DNA from: Oscheius tipulae
Taxonomy: Eukaryota; Nematoda; Chromadorea; Rhabditida; Rhabditidae
NCBI GenBank assembly: GCA_037178975.1
Contig: JASJZH010000003.1
Span: 9,052,001-9,116,000, forward strand
Length of the DNA: 64,000 nt
Direction of reading: 5' to 3'
Shown: positions 11,937 to 29,296 of the stretch, piece by piece
Layout: every line of letters starts with the position of its first letter
Numbering within the stretch: the first letter of the stretch is position 1
Made by a program: the position numbers and the translations under genes
The notes under the pieces: generated by a model
Told to the model about the DNA's origin: nothing
What the model saw: only the letters and a program-made list of their open reading frames with translations
Databases searched by the model: none

Positions 11937-12826
11937 TGAAACTATTGCGCCCTAGATAGAAGAAGATATGGCTTCATACTTCGTCTGGAGGATTCTTGGC
12001 GTGCCGCATGAATATTTCAAATTTTTTTTGCCTAGGTTTCTAATTCTTTTGCCCATGCCCAGGAAAAGGTATCTCATCGTTTTTTCAGCATGATAGCTTC
12101 AAAATGAGGTCAAACACGCGGGAAGAATAGTAGATCCTTAGATTTCTGGGAAGCTGACAGTAACACCAGGAAACCTGGGAAAAATCTGAAAAATCACTTT
12201 TTGAACCCGAAAAACTGGATGCGGCACGCAATGGTTCCATTCTCAACATATTGAGAATCTCATGATTTCCTTCCGTATTCGAACTCATTTTGCAGCTCTC
12301 GCCATGAAAAAGACGATGGGATCACTTTCCAGGGTATACAGCCTCATCAGCAGAATCTGGAGTTTCCATGCGACGCCCAAAGCACGGCGCGCCCTGGACT
12401 GAATTTTAGATTCTTTTACGATCTTTCTGTTTCTCTGACTATCTGAATTACTGTCACTTTGTGACTCTCTTTCTCTCAGACTATCAGTCTCAGGCTTTTT
12501 TCCTCTCACTTTCCCAACCTGCCCTCTTTTGTCATCACTCTGACCGCTGGTGCAGATCTATTTCCATGACCAGAGTTCATGCTGTCACAAAACAAATACC
12601 TTGCACCTTCTCACTCTTACTCTCTCCCTGTCTCTCTGTCTCCTCACTCATTCTAATAAACGGTGTTTAGACCCACTTTTGACTGACCAACAACTATTAG
12701 TTATTGTTTCTAGACGCTTATCTCTCCTCTCCCCCGCCATTCCGAATTTGGTGACAATTTCGAAAAGGGTGACATTTTCGAATTTCATTTCTTTCTGTCT
12801 CAGTAACTTTCTCTCTGTCTTTCAGA

Positions 12827-15800
12827 ATGGATGTTGTGATAGGTTCCTGCAAGCAGGGCTTCCCTATCCAGGTGGAATGCTCCAGAGGGCTGTCTCTGGC
12901 AACGTTCATGGTCTTCTCGACTCTGAACATTCTGCTGCTATGTGTGCCATTCAAGATCAACTACAGGAGACTTGGTGAGTACATGGGGGCGAGACAGGCA
13001 TTGACAGAGACAGGGACAGTGAGTAACAGAACTTGAGTCTTAGGTGACCAGCCATGAATTGTCTGACAAAAGCCGTGAAGTAGAGTGACCACTGGTCTCT
13101 GTCACTGTCCCAGTCTCTCTCCTGTAATCATACTCCTTCAGGCAATCTCCCCCTCTCCTACTTCATCGCCTCAATTTGTCTCTCCCTCCTGGTGGCTATC
13201 GACGTTGCCTACGTATTTTATATCTTCTACGTTCACAACTACACCCACGTCATGCTTGCTTTCAGTATTTCGAAGATTTTCTTCTACCTCAGCTGTCTGG
13301 TCTCGTTCATCAAATGGAGAGACCTCCAGTTCATGCCGATCTCTCTGGCCCTATCCTACACGACGGCCTGTCTCCTTCACATTGTCCCCCTGATGAACTG
13401 GTCTGTTTTTTTCCCACCGAAGTGAGTTGATTGAACAAATTGAGAAATGTTTAATTCCAGAAGTTTTCACAATGGAGAGTTTGCCTTTTACGCCGTGGAA
13501 TCGGGTCTCACTGCCGTTATCTTCCTCTGTACCATGGTAGTCTCACCACTGAAGTCAGAAGAGCCTTCGGTAAGTGACAGTATACAGAGACAGGAACAGC
13601 GTTTGTTCTTTTCCAGACCTGGAGTGGCTTCTCCCGCAAGATGACCCTGATTATGCCCTATGTCTGGCCGAAGAAGTCGATCCCTCTCCAGATCAGAGTC
13701 GCTGTCTGTGTCTTCCTCCTCATCTTCGGTCGCGTCATCAATGTGGCTCTCCCTCTCTACAGCAAATGGATCGGTAAGATTGTCCCTTTCATTGTCACGA
13801 AACTGTTTCCAGTCGATGCTCTATCCGTACCTGGTCACTTTGACTACTCTCTCATCTACATCTCAACCTTCCTGAAATTTCTGCAGGGCAATGGAGCTAT
13901 GGGAGGCTTCCTCAACACCCTCAGATCCTACCTTTGGATTCCTATTCAACAGTATACGACCAGAGAACTTGAGGTGGGATCTGTCCCTCTGCCTATCTGT
14001 CTGTTTCTGTCTCATGGTCTTTGTGTCTCTCTGTATCTCTGTCCCCATAACTCTCTGTTCTCCTTGGCTCTCTATCTTACTGTCTCTCTGTCTTTCTGCT
14101 TTGTAACGCTCTCCTATTTCAGGTCGAGCTCTTCGCTCACCTTCACTCCCTCTCTCTGCGCTGGCATCTCTCCAGAAAGACTGGTCTCGTTCTGAGAGTC
14201 ATGGACAGAGGTACCAGCTCTGTCAACAACATTCTGAACTACCTCGTCTTCAACATTGTCCCCACGATTGCTGATATCATCATCGCCATTGTCTTCTTCT
14301 TCTCAGCCTTTGATATCTATTTTGGAATCATTGTCTTTGTGACCATGGCTGTCTACCTCGGTAGGTCTCTCTCGGTCTCTTAGTGACTATCAACTTCCAG
14401 CCTCGACCATCTATTTGACCGAGTGGAGAACCAAGTTCAGCAGACAGATGAATGAGTTCGACAACAAGACCAGCGCTATCGGAACGGACTCTCTGCTCAA
14501 CTACGAGACGGTTAAGTACTACGGGAATGAGGAATTTGAGATCAACAGATTCCGAGTGGCTATCGAAGAGTGAGTATTTGTCCTACTGTCTCTCTGTCTA
14601 TCTCACTTTTCCTGGTTTTTTTTTTGTCTAGCCTCACGTTTTCAGTTATCAATTGGCCGAATGGAAAGCCCAGGCCAGTCTGAACGTGCTGAACTCTATC
14701 CAGAACAGTACCATTGGAATCAGTCTGGCTGGAGGATCTGTCCTCATCGCCTATTTCATTACCTCTGGAACCAGCGGTCTCTCTGTGGGAGACTATGTCC
14801 TCTTCACTACTTACATGCTCCAGCTGTATGGACCATTGAATTTCTTTGGAACACTTTACAGGTTGGTGAGAGAGAGAGAGAGACAGTTACTCTTTCCAGA
14901 ACAATCCAGAGAAGCTTCGTGGACATGGAGAACATGTTCGAGCTGATGAATGAGGATGTTGAGGTCCAGGATGCTCCTGATGCCATCGAATACAACCATT
15001 CTGAGGGAGTCATCCAGGTCGACAAGCTTGTCTTTGCCTACAATGAGAGCCGAAACGTGCTGGACGACATTTCTTTTCGAGTAGCCAGTGGAGAGACTAT
15101 CGCTCTGGTAGGTAGCTCAGCCTCTGTCTTTGTCCATTATTCCCTTTCAGGTAGGTCCCTCCGGATCTGGTAAGAGTACAATCATCCGGCTACTATTCCG
15201 TCTCTTCGAAGTCCACAACGGTTCTGTCAGCTTCGACGGTGTTGACATCAAGAATCTGACCATGAAATCTCTGAGGAAGCAAATTGGAATCGTCCCTCAG
15301 GACACTGTCCTGTTCAATGACACCATCCGGTACAACATCCGCTTCGGGGACCCGACTGCCACGGATGAGGAAATTGTCGAGGCTGCCAAGGCTGCTATGA
15401 TCCACGAAAAAATTATTTCTTTGCCCGATGGTGAGTGTCTTCTTTGATTTTTTTCGAGAAAAAAAGTGGTTTAGGCTACGAGACACTGGTAGGAGAACGT
15501 GGACTGAAACTGTCTGGTGGAGAGAAACAAAGAGTCGCCATTGCTCGTACCATATTGAAGAAACCCAAGTTCATCTTTTTGGACGAGGTAGGTTATTGTC
15601 TGTCGGTCTCTCTGTCCATCTGTCCCTCTGTCTCGCTGTCTCTCAGTCTGTCCCTCTGTGTCTCGGTCTCTCTGCCTCTCTGTACACATGTCTCATCATT
15701 TAGGCCACCTCTGCCCTAGACACCCACACCGAAAGAGCCATCCAAAAATGTCTGGAGAAGCTCTGTGTCGGACGAACTACCGTAGTCGTGGCCCACCGGC

Positions 15801-16001
15801 TCAGTACCATCGTGGGAGCCAGCTGTATTCTTGTCCTAGACAAGGGACGGATCATTGAGCGCGGAAGGTAAGAACCACTTCCAATCAAAACTAAGCTCTT
15901 ATTTCAGCCATGCTGAACTATTGGCCAAAAATGGCACCTACTACCACATGTGGCAGTCCCAGAACGCTGACCACTCCTCGGAAGAGGAGTCTAAAATCTG
16001 A
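12827..16001 (+). CDS. hmt-1: ABCB6/HMT-1-type half ABC transporter
   Basis: This is a half transporter with an extra N-terminal membrane domain, as in ABCB6 and C. elegans HMT-1. The protein starts at [12 protein letters not shown] and has several hydrophobic helices before the core domain ([20 protein letters not shown] onward). The nucleotide-binding domain is complete: Walker [11 protein letters not shown]-loop [10 protein letters not shown], signature LSGGEKQR, Walker B FIFLDEAT and H-loop AHRLST. There are about 14 exons, with introns rich in TCTCTGTC words. GTCTTTCAG precedes the ATG by one base. The family exports porphyrins, phytochelatins or metals from mitochondria or acidic organelles; the substrate cannot be read from sequence. 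The C-terminus ends at HSSEEESKI. No frame breaks were seen. Confidence 0.92.
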
Positions 16002-16137
16002 TATGGATCTCTTTCTTGATTGTTGTATGACATTGTTTTTGTTTCATCCCGGTATAGATAAATATTATCTGTGAATTTATAGGACCAGGAAAAAGCCAAG
16101 CGAGGAAGAAAAAAGGCGAAGAAAAGAAAAGTTTTCT

Positions 16138-16206
16138 TGTTCGGGATCCGAACCGGGACCTGTCGGACGGTCCAAGCACCTTAGATCACTAGGCCATTGG
16201 ACCGAA
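16138..16206 (-). repeat. tRNA-like element
   Basis: On the minus strand an A box (TGGCCTAGTGATCTAAGG) and B box (GGTTCGGATCCC) are correctly spaced, with a partly pairing acceptor stem (TTCGG.../...CCGAA). The anticodon arm is imperfect, so I call it tRNA-derived rather than a working tRNA. Confidence 0.5.
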
Positions 16207-17413
16207 GAGCCATCCTGAATTAGATGTTGTTTTGACCGCTCGGATTTGTTCACTATCAACAACTCTGTGTTTGGTTTACACTTTTTCATGGTCAAGTAGA
16301 TATTTGCTAGTAAATTGATGTTCTGCAAAGTTGTGGATCTTAATGAGGGCTACAAGTTAGCAAAACATCAAATTGATGAAAAAGCTTTTTTTGGCCCGAA
16401 AAAGTGGATGGGAAGTAGGGCGCCACTGTATCAAAGTCAAGTTCCTGAAAAACTTTTAACTTCCCAACAGATTTGGTCTCGTTTTGTAGATCTCGACCTA
16501 AAAAAGACGATGGGAGAACTTTCCATTGCAAAAAGCCTCGTCTTCCGGATCTGAAATTTCAGTGCGGTGCCTTCATGTAGGTACGCCCGAGTCCATCCAG
16601 AAGCAAGAAAAGCCACAGGGCACTGTCACTGAAAAATAACCTGCCTCTGTCTCCCTCTTTTCACAAACCCTGTCTCCTTATCAGCAGCCCCTGTTACACA
16701 CTCTTTTGGTCTCCGTTTGTCAACACACGGCTGCTCTCTCGCTCTCAGTTTGTTTCCTTCTTCTCGCCACACTTTAATTACCTTCTTCACCTGAAACATT
16801 CTGTGACAATCGTAAAGCACTGCCGCCTCGCGCGGCCAGGCGGCAACCTTGCCTGCCACCAGCCGGTCGCGACCTCTCTTTCAAATCACTCCCGTGTTTG
16901 TGTTTGCCCCCTTGGTAATCAATAGAATCCACTAGGTAAACTGCTCTTTTTCACAGATTCTACGGCGCAATTTCTGGGTTATTGTTTCCTGTCCCGTTTT
17001 TAATTAGCGCCATTTCTCTTCCAGTTTCTAGATCTGTCTGTCTCTCTGTCCCTGTCTTTCTCTGTCTTCCGGTCTAAGAAAGCAATCTCTCATGTCGTGA
17101 CCATTGGCCCCTGGGCCAAACCCACCAAGCGTGTCCTTTTGGCCACTGAGTCCGTCGATACCCTCTCTCCCTCTGTCTCGAATGAACTGCCTCCAGTGTT
17201 GTACTGCATTTGTAGGTGAGTCATGAGTCTATTTCAAGGCCTGTTTCTTTAAAAGGGGATATGAGTCAGAAGGAAATCCATTGGATGATGCGAGGAGCCT
17301 CTTTCTCAATTGCTGAGGGGCTCGCGGCAGACTATAAATACCCCTGTCTCTTCATAAACAACTTTCCACACGGCGCTCTGTTATTGCGGGCAATTCCCGA
17401 CAAAAAGAAGTTT

Positions 17414-17485
17414 GGGCCGAGCCGGGGATCGATCCCGGGACCTCTCGCACCCTAAGCGAGAATCATACCACTAGACCACTCGGCC
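17414..17485 (-). tRNA. tRNA-Pro (anticodon AGG)
   Basis: A full cloverleaf reads on the minus strand: acceptor GGCCGAG/CTCGGCC with all seven pairs, D arm GGTCTAGTGGTATGATT, anticodon stem CTCGC/GCGAG around loop TTAGGGT (AGG), and T stem CCGGG/CCCGG. The discriminator is C, as in other eukaryotic tRNA-Pro. TTTTT follows about 7 nt downstream and fits a pol III terminator. One oddity is that the T loop reads ATCGATC, with A instead of T at position 54. It is the only tRNA-like sequence in the window that looks fully functional. Confidence 0.93.
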
Positions 17486-18164
17486 ACAAGCTGCCCAAAT
17501 TTTCCGAATGTTCTTATCAGCTACCTGTTTTTCTTGGGATTCCTTTGCGCTTCGTGTAGCTTTCGGCCCAGTTATCGGGGTCACCAACTCATTTTTCTGA
17601 TTTTTAATTCTTTGAAAAGTTATAGTCCTTGTTCAGCTCTACAACTTTGCAGAACACACCAAAATCAGAAAATCATGACTTTAATTTTAAATTTGGCTAA
17701 ACAAGTCTTGCGATGGATAACTAAAACTGTTTTCTCCCTCCTGTATTATCTCGATTTCCTTGTCTTAAAACTCTCAAAAGAGCATGCAACGACGTTGTTG
17801 TTTTGTTGCAAGGCCTTGGCGGCATCGATCGAGGGTTCGAAAACAGCTGGCGGGACCAAAGGAGCGCACTCTTCTCTCCACCACTGTTTATCTATCAAAA
17901 CAACACAAATTAATGTGTTTTCGTTATGAGATTTTTTTTTAACTCTCTGAGTCTGTCGCTCTGTCTCTCTCTCTGTCTTTCTGTCTCTCTCCCCCCTAAC
18001 GCCAACCGATTCGAAACCTATTCATCAAACTGCTTTCACTTTGCTTGATTGCTTTTCCTTGCCCGCACCAGAAAAAGCGCTGATCAAAGAGCATTTCAGA
18101 AGAGACACCTCCAGCGGAAAGTGAGCAGTATCAGAAAAGGACAGAAACGGCGACCGAGAACAAG

Positions 18165-21100
18165 ATGGCGGACGAAGAGGTTATGCAGAAGGTCGAGGTG
18201 AAGGAGGATGAATTCAGTGGACTCATCGGGAACATTGCTGGGAATCTGATTAGGGATAAGGTGAGTGAGATACAGAGACACAGAGACAGGAAACAGCTAG
18301 AATTTGTGAACGTACTGTCAGGTGCCAAAAGTTGAGCTATGTTGGTATTCTCACTATTGAATCCGGAACTGGTCATTTTCCTTCTCCAGTTCCCTATCTC
18401 TAAGAGTGTCAAAGACAGTTTTCATTTCCAGGTCGGTGGCGCCGGAGGCGACATTCTGGCCGGTCTTTTGAGCGGAGGCGGAGGAGGAGGAGGAGGATCC
18501 GGAGGAGGAGGTGGCGGCGGTTTCGGTGGAGGTAACCCCTTTAACCACTCTCCTAAATCTCTAACTCTCACTGTCCCGCATGCTTTCTTACCCCCATACC
18601 ATCTCACCATTAGAGTGCTTTTTTTCCTTAGGCGACCAGCAGCCGAAAAGGAAGAGGGATCAGGTCTTCGACTTCATCGGCGGCGTCCTCAACAAGAAGG
18701 GTCAACAGCCACAGTCAGGTTGCTTTTTAGTTTTCCTTGTCTAGTTTTCTGTGGCTTGCCTATCCCCAAAGCTTTTGTTGGAGCACAGTAAGGTGTCTAT
18801 GTCGTGTTGTAGGAGGAGGAGGAGGAGGAGGAGGAGGGAGTGGTCCCAATTTTGGGAACCTCATCGGAGGACTGATTGGAGGCGGTGGCAGCGGAGGCAA
18901 TCGCGGGAACGATAACTATGGAGGAGGGGGAGGCCGAGGAGGAGGAGGTGGAGGAGGTATGAATGTTGTTCGTGTGTTGGTCCAAAAGCTGTGAAGTCAT
19001 TACAGTAACCTGTTGAAATACTGTATTAGGACAAGAGCACCCCTATAGAGAGTCTCTGGTACGGTGACTTCCACATGACAGTACAGAACAGAGAGTCAAG
19101 AGACACAACAGATAATCCTGTGAGTTATGAACAGAGGCAGGAAAAGGCACTGAGCAAGAGCCTATCGAGAACAGAGAGTCAAAAGTTCGTATAAGGGGAT
19201 GGTGAAAACAGAGAGTCAAGAGACACAACAGATAATCCTGTGAGTTATGAACAGAGGCAGGAAAAGGCACTGAGCAAGAGCCTATCGAGAACAGAGAGTC
19301 AAAAGTTCGTATAAGGGGATGGTGAAAACAGAGAGTCAAGAGTCTGGAACTATGAGCCACAATACAGGATAGAGGCTGTCACTGAACGCCGTAGAGAGTC
19401 AAGAAACAAGTAGTATAAGTTGATCGTCACTGCTGAGAGCCCATAGTCAGTAGATCAGTTTAGAACCATACATGGGACAGAGTCATCAGACTGGGATAGG
19501 CAGGAAAGAGGATCAAGTAATGGGACTGATCTATGAGGCAGGAGAGGAGCAGACAGGAGTAAACGCTGCACTGAATAGAGAGTCAAGAGTCAGTCTCATA
19601 AGACCATGTTACAGGAGGAGGCGGTGGTTTCAACTTCAACGACATCGGCGGCATCATCAACTCCATTGGTGGAGGCGGTGGTGGTGGAAGTGGAGGAGGC
19701 GGAGGAGGAGGCTTCGGCAACCTTATCGGCAACCTCATTGGAGGAGGTGGCGGTGGAATGTACGGTGGCGGAGGGGGTAACGTCAATCCGAACAAGATGA
19801 ACGGTGGAATGGCTAACATGATCGGGAATCTGATTGGAGAGGCGGCTCATCGCTTCTTGGGAGTCGATCCCTCGACAGGCAGAATCATTGGAGCGGTGGC
19901 CGGAAATGTGATCATGGGACTGGGAGGAAAGGACAACAGTCTCGGAAGCATTGGAAAAGTCATCCTGGACAATATTATCTCTGGGAAGTTCAGGAGAGAT
20001 GTAAGTTCAGAGAGACAGAGAAGCATAGAGACTGAGAGACAGACGGTCAGAGAGGCGGAGAGACAGAAAGATAGAAAAACAGAGACAGAGAGATAGACTG
20101 ATAGAAATCCAGAAGGACAGAGAGAGAGAAAAGAGAGACAATAAGACACAGAGACAGAGAGACAGTATTCTTCAGGTCGACCCCTTCGTCAAGCCAATGC
20201 CTCGTGGAGGAGGAGGAGGTCCCACTCCGACTCCCATCAGACCAGAACCGACCCAAGCCCCGGTCGACTTCTACGATGAAAGAGACAAGTGTTTGGCGGA
20301 GAAGAGACTCTACGAGGATAATACTTTCCCAGCTGACAACTCCTCCTTGTTCTTCTCCCGTGCTCCCCCCAAGAAAATTACTTGGCTTCGTCCTGGAGTG
20401 AGTACAGTTTCTGTCTATCTGTCTCGTTGACTCTTTATCTGTCACCCTGTCTCTCTCACTCTGTGATCCAATGTATTTTCCCAGGAAATCGTCAGTGAAC
20501 CCCAACTGATTACCGAGGGACACAGTCGCTTCGATGTTATCCAAGGAGAGCTTGGAGACTGCTGGCTGCTGGCCGCAGCTGCCAACTTGACTCTTAAGGA
20601 CGAGCTCTTCTATCGTGTTTGTCCTCCGGATCAGTCCTTTACCGAGAACTATGCCGGTATCTTCCATTTCCAGTTCTGGCAGTACGGAGTAGGTTGTACT
20701 TTTTACCAAACAAGGTGAGCTTGTTCAGAAATGGGTTGATGTGGTCATTGACGACCGTCTTCCGACCAGCAATGGAGAGCTGCTCTATATGCATTCGAAG
20801 AGCAATAATGAGTTCTGGTCAGCTCTTTTAGAGAAGGCTTACGCCAAGCTGCATGGGTCTTACGAAGCCTTGAAAGGAGGAACTACCTCCGAGGCTCTGG
20901 AGGACATGACTGGAGGGTTGACAGAGTTCTTTGATCTGAAGGTGAGAGACAGAGACAGAGAGGCAATCTCTTATATCCAATTCTACAGTGACCCAAAATT
21001 CCAGAATCCTCCAAGAAACCTGATGCAGATGATGCTTCGAGGTATGGAGATGGGTTCACTTTTTGGAGCTTCGCTTGAGGCCGATCCGAACCAGTGGGAA

Positions 21101-23312
21101 GCCCGTCTGAGAAACGGTCTCGTCCGTGGACATGCCTACTCTATCACTGGAATGAGAGTCGTTGATGGACCGAATGGACAAGTCTGTCTCCTTCGCATCA
21201 GGAACCCTTGGGGAAATGAGCAGGAGTGGAACGTGAGTCAGAGATTGATAACGAGTGACTGTAACCAGGGATGGGCGATTAACCTCAAATCGCAATCGCA
21301 GCTAATCGTCATTTTGGGGTAATCGCAATCGCATTACCAAATTTGACTAATCGCAATCGCAAATCACATCGCACTTTTTCAGTATGATTAGGCGATTACT
21401 TTTTGGGTATTTGAGGTTTTAGCCTGAAAATTACCCAAATCTTGGACTTGGTTTAAATTTATGGCCAAAGACTCATGTTCAACCTCAGCGTTGGTTGGCC
21501 AAAGGTATTTTACGGAGAGTCATTTTTTTAATGCCGTCCTGGCCAATAATCGCAATCCCATTTGCGATTATCAGTAGGTGTGAGCTAATTACAACATTTT
21601 TGGCTTGCGATTATGGGGCTTAGCGATGTTCTGCACAGTTGTAGAGCAAATCAAGCTCTACAACTTTGCAAAGTTTCACTTTGATGAAATTTAGTGCTTG
21701 TCGTCGAAAATTGAGTAAAAGCTTCCGAGACGTAGTGGATTAGAGGGCTAGACTGACAGAGAGGTAGAGAGAAATAGTTACAGTGACAGTGAGAGTAAAT
21801 ACAAAATTTTAGGGTCCCTGGAGTGACAATTCCTCGGAATGGAGAAGCGTTTCGGACAGTATCAAGCAGGACATGGGTCTCAAGTTCGACCACGACGGAG
21901 AGTTCTGGATGTCTTTTGAGGACTTCATGAGAGTATGAGTCAAGCAACCGTAACCCATTCAAAGTTCAGAACTTCGAGAAGATGGAGATTTGCAATCTGG
22001 GTCCTGATGTCATGGACGAAGTCTACCAGATGACAGGAGTCAAGGCAGCCGGACAGACCTGGGCTGCTAATACTCATGATGGGGCCTGGATCAGGAACCA
22101 GACAGCTGGTGGTTGCAGGAATTATATCAGTGAGTGGGAGAGACAACGAGGCAGAGAGACGGAGAGACAGAAGCTCAACGATACAGAGAGGCATAAGATA
22201 GATGGAGACAGAGAGTTTCATGTTTCAGACACCTTCGCCAACAACCCACAATTTCGTGTCCAGTTGACAGACTCCGATCCGGATGACGATGACGGTAAAA
22301 GACTCTTACTCTAGACAATGTTTCTGTCTTTTTAGAGCTCTGTACCGTAATCTTCGCTGTGATGCAGAAATTCAGGTGTGTTCCAAGGGATATGAGTATA
22401 AGTCGAGCAAGCTATGGGTATTGGTCAAGTAGTCGCGACCCAGTTAGAGACTGGGTCGAATACCAATCCACTGGCCAGCCACGAGAGTCCAAGAGTATAG
22501 CTCAAGCCACCTGACACTTACCAGGCACCTGGAAATTCCATTCGAAATCATCAGTAGGACAAGAGTCAGGTATTCATAGTGTCTGGCACAGTAAGAGAGA
22601 CAGATAGTCGAACCGAGCAGCCAAGACATCTGGTGAGAGAGAGACAGTCGACCTACTGTCTAGATAGTACATTTGTGGTACCTTGACTGTGAATAGAGTA
22701 GTGATGACCACCTCATTTCAGAAGAAACATGAAGCATCTCGGTCTGGACAACATTCCCATTGGCTTCGCCGTCTACGATGTGAGTTCTTAGGAAAAGCCT
22801 CTCCCTCTCCAAAATCTTTAAAATTTAGCTAATTTACATTTTCAGATGGGCGTAAGTCTTTCTGCTCCCCCTTTATGAGACGGTTTGGCCATCTGTCGTT
22901 TAGTACCTTGGCTTTTCCCACCCACTTTTTTGTTACAGTAATCCAGTAGAACATTGCACTAATCCTAGAGTGTTTCCGCTTTTTTGAGAATTTTGAAAAT
23001 GGTCATTTTTTATAGACTCAAGGAGCTGGAGGTCGTCTGTCGAAGAGCTTCTTCCAGGCCAACAAGTCGGCCATGAGGAGTGCTGCTTTCATCAATTTGC
23101 GCGAGGTACCGTCATTTCCTCTTTAAAAGGTTTTCTCAGTCTGTGTTCTGTCACTATCGCTGTCTCTGTCACTGTTTCTTTTTTTTCAGATGACCGGCCG
23201 ATTCCGTGTCCCGCCAGGAGAATATGTCATCGTACCGAGCTCCTTCGAACCCAACGAGGAAGCCGAGTTTATGCTGCGCATTTTCACCAACGGTTTTATT
23301 GAATCCTCGTGA
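18165..23312 (+). CDS. clp-1: Atypical calpain with glycine-rich N-terminus (CLP-1 type)
   Basis: A calcium-dependent cysteine protease. I chain 17 exons: 18165-18260, 18432-18531, 18632-18718, 18813-18956, 19615-20000, 20176-20397, 20485-20688, 20729-20941, 20989-21232, 21813-21932, 21970-22129, 22229-22294, 22336-22375, 22722-22779, 22846-22851 (6 nt), 23016-23105 and 23190-23312. The first five encode poly-Gly segments with repeated GNLIG(N/G)LIG motifs, as in nematode CLP-1. The catalytic triad is intact: Cys in [11 protein letters not shown], His in [10 protein letters not shown], Asn in [16 protein letters not shown]2-like beta-sandwich domain follows and the protein ends at NGFIESS. 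There is no penta-EF-hand domain, as in other worm calpains. The Gly-rich exons are flanked by phase-1 introns. Confidence 0.93.
19087..19346 (+). repeat. 120-bp tandem repeat in a calpain intron
   Basis: Two near-identical 120-bp units (19087-19206, 19207-19326) plus a short third start. Each opens with ACAGAGAGTCAAGAGACACA. The AGAGAGTCAAGA word also occurs singly at about 19393 and 19577. Confidence 0.9.
21276..21625 (+). repeat. TAATCGCAATCGCA-rich block in a calpain intron
   Basis: The word TAATCGCAATCGC or its complement occurs about six times in 350 bp, mixed with unique sequence. The block opens just after CAGGGATGGGCGATTAA (about 21267), which resembles a hAT-type terminal repeat, but no matching inverted end was found. 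GCTCTACAACTTTGCAAAG (about 21654) follows. Confidence 0.6.
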
Positions 23313-24176
23313 GTTGACTCTCATTTTGAGAGCAGGTGCAAAATTCAGGGAACTCTAACTCTTAAAAAAAGTCTTGCCACTGCCACCGTAGTTCCGTTTT
23401 CAGCAGTCTCGTGATACCGGCTTTGCAATGTATAATAAAGTTTCTCTCATTTTATCGGATACCAGAAGGACGTAGACGTAGGAAGAGTCCGGGGAGAGGG
23501 AGAGACAGTACGACAGAGTCAGATTCCCGATCAAGGAGATATCCCTGATATCTTTCGGGATGTGAAGAGACAGAGACATGGAGATGGAAAAAGCAAAGAA
23601 ACGGAGAGATGGTGAGATTGAGAGAGTGAGACAAGGAGCCAGAGACAGGGAGAGGTGTACAGAATGAGTCGGAGGGGCAGAGAGATAGAGGCAGTGAAAG
23701 AGAGACAGATTTTCCGAAAACTGTTGTCACCTACCTTCCCATAAAATTCAGTCCCCCCATGCTCAGCGTTTCCCCAAGTCTTGTCTCTCTCCTAGTTTGA
23801 CTCATTTCCAAAAGTCAACAAACCAGTTTCGAGAGGGTGTGGTCTCTGTCTCTGTTAGTATGAGGGCTTTGTGTGAGTGCCTCCCGCGAATTACTCACTT
23901 AATCTGAGTGTCCATCAGCCAGAAAAAAAATCCGAAAACAGGCTTCATTTGGGAGGGGCAAAACCGGACAAGAAACTGAAAATTGCGGAGGGATTGCCAA
24001 ACACGAAATAAAGTAGTAACAACCATCAATTACCGCACAAATTCTACTTAAACAAAGAAGGAGATAAAAATAAAATCACAATGAATTATAAGGGTTTTCA
24101 AGGGAGAGAAACAGAGAGAGTAAAGGGGATGAAAAGAAGAGAACAAACGTGAGAATCACGACCAGGGGAAAAGTCA
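23313..24176. other. Convergent intergenic region, calpain / hsp-110
   Basis: 864 bp between two stop codons facing each other. A plus-strand AATAAA at 23434-23439 suits the calpain 3' end. From 23490 to 23710 the sequence is GAGACAGAG-rich. No gene was seen. Confidence 0.5.
23434..23439 (+). terminator. Poly(A) signal AATAAA for calpain
   Basis: AATAAA lies 122 bp beyond the calpain stop codon, in the right orientation. Confidence 0.5.

Positions 24177-29296
<5,120 letters not shown>

Larger units (their letters stand above)
10692..12826. other. Intergenic gap between TEX10 and the ABC transporter
   Basis: I see no gene here. Contents are a poly(A) signal for TEX10 (10760), a second copy of the 180 bp repeat (11765-11936), and a segment near 12230-12380 (GAAAAAGACGATGGGATCACTTTCC) that recurs at 16490-16560. 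From 12400 on there are many CTCTGTCTC words. The last bases are GTCTTTCAG, immediately before the transporter ATG. Confidence 0.5.
16002..18164. other. Intergenic gap with tRNA-Pro and repeats
   Basis: It holds a tRNA-like element (16138-16206), a repeat segment at 16310-16560 related to 12230-12380 and to the CTACAACTTTGCA repeats, the intact tRNA-Pro, and a T/C-rich run near 17950-17995. A 131-codon plus-strand frame at 17534-17929 overlaps CTACAACTTTGCA repeat sequence and is not credible as a gene. Confidence 0.5.

Noticed and set aside
17534-17929. 131-codon plus-strand open frame
   Set aside because: Overlaps CTACAACTTTGCA-type repeat sequence, with no signature and no conserved motif.
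19043-19360. Possible CRISPR-like array
   Set aside because: Only two adjacent 120-bp copies without spacers, in a eukaryotic intron; a simple tandem repeat.
20047-20709. 220-codon minus-strand open frame
   Set aside because: Antisense to calpain exons 6-7 and a GACAGAG repeat; the repeat gives the long stop-free run.
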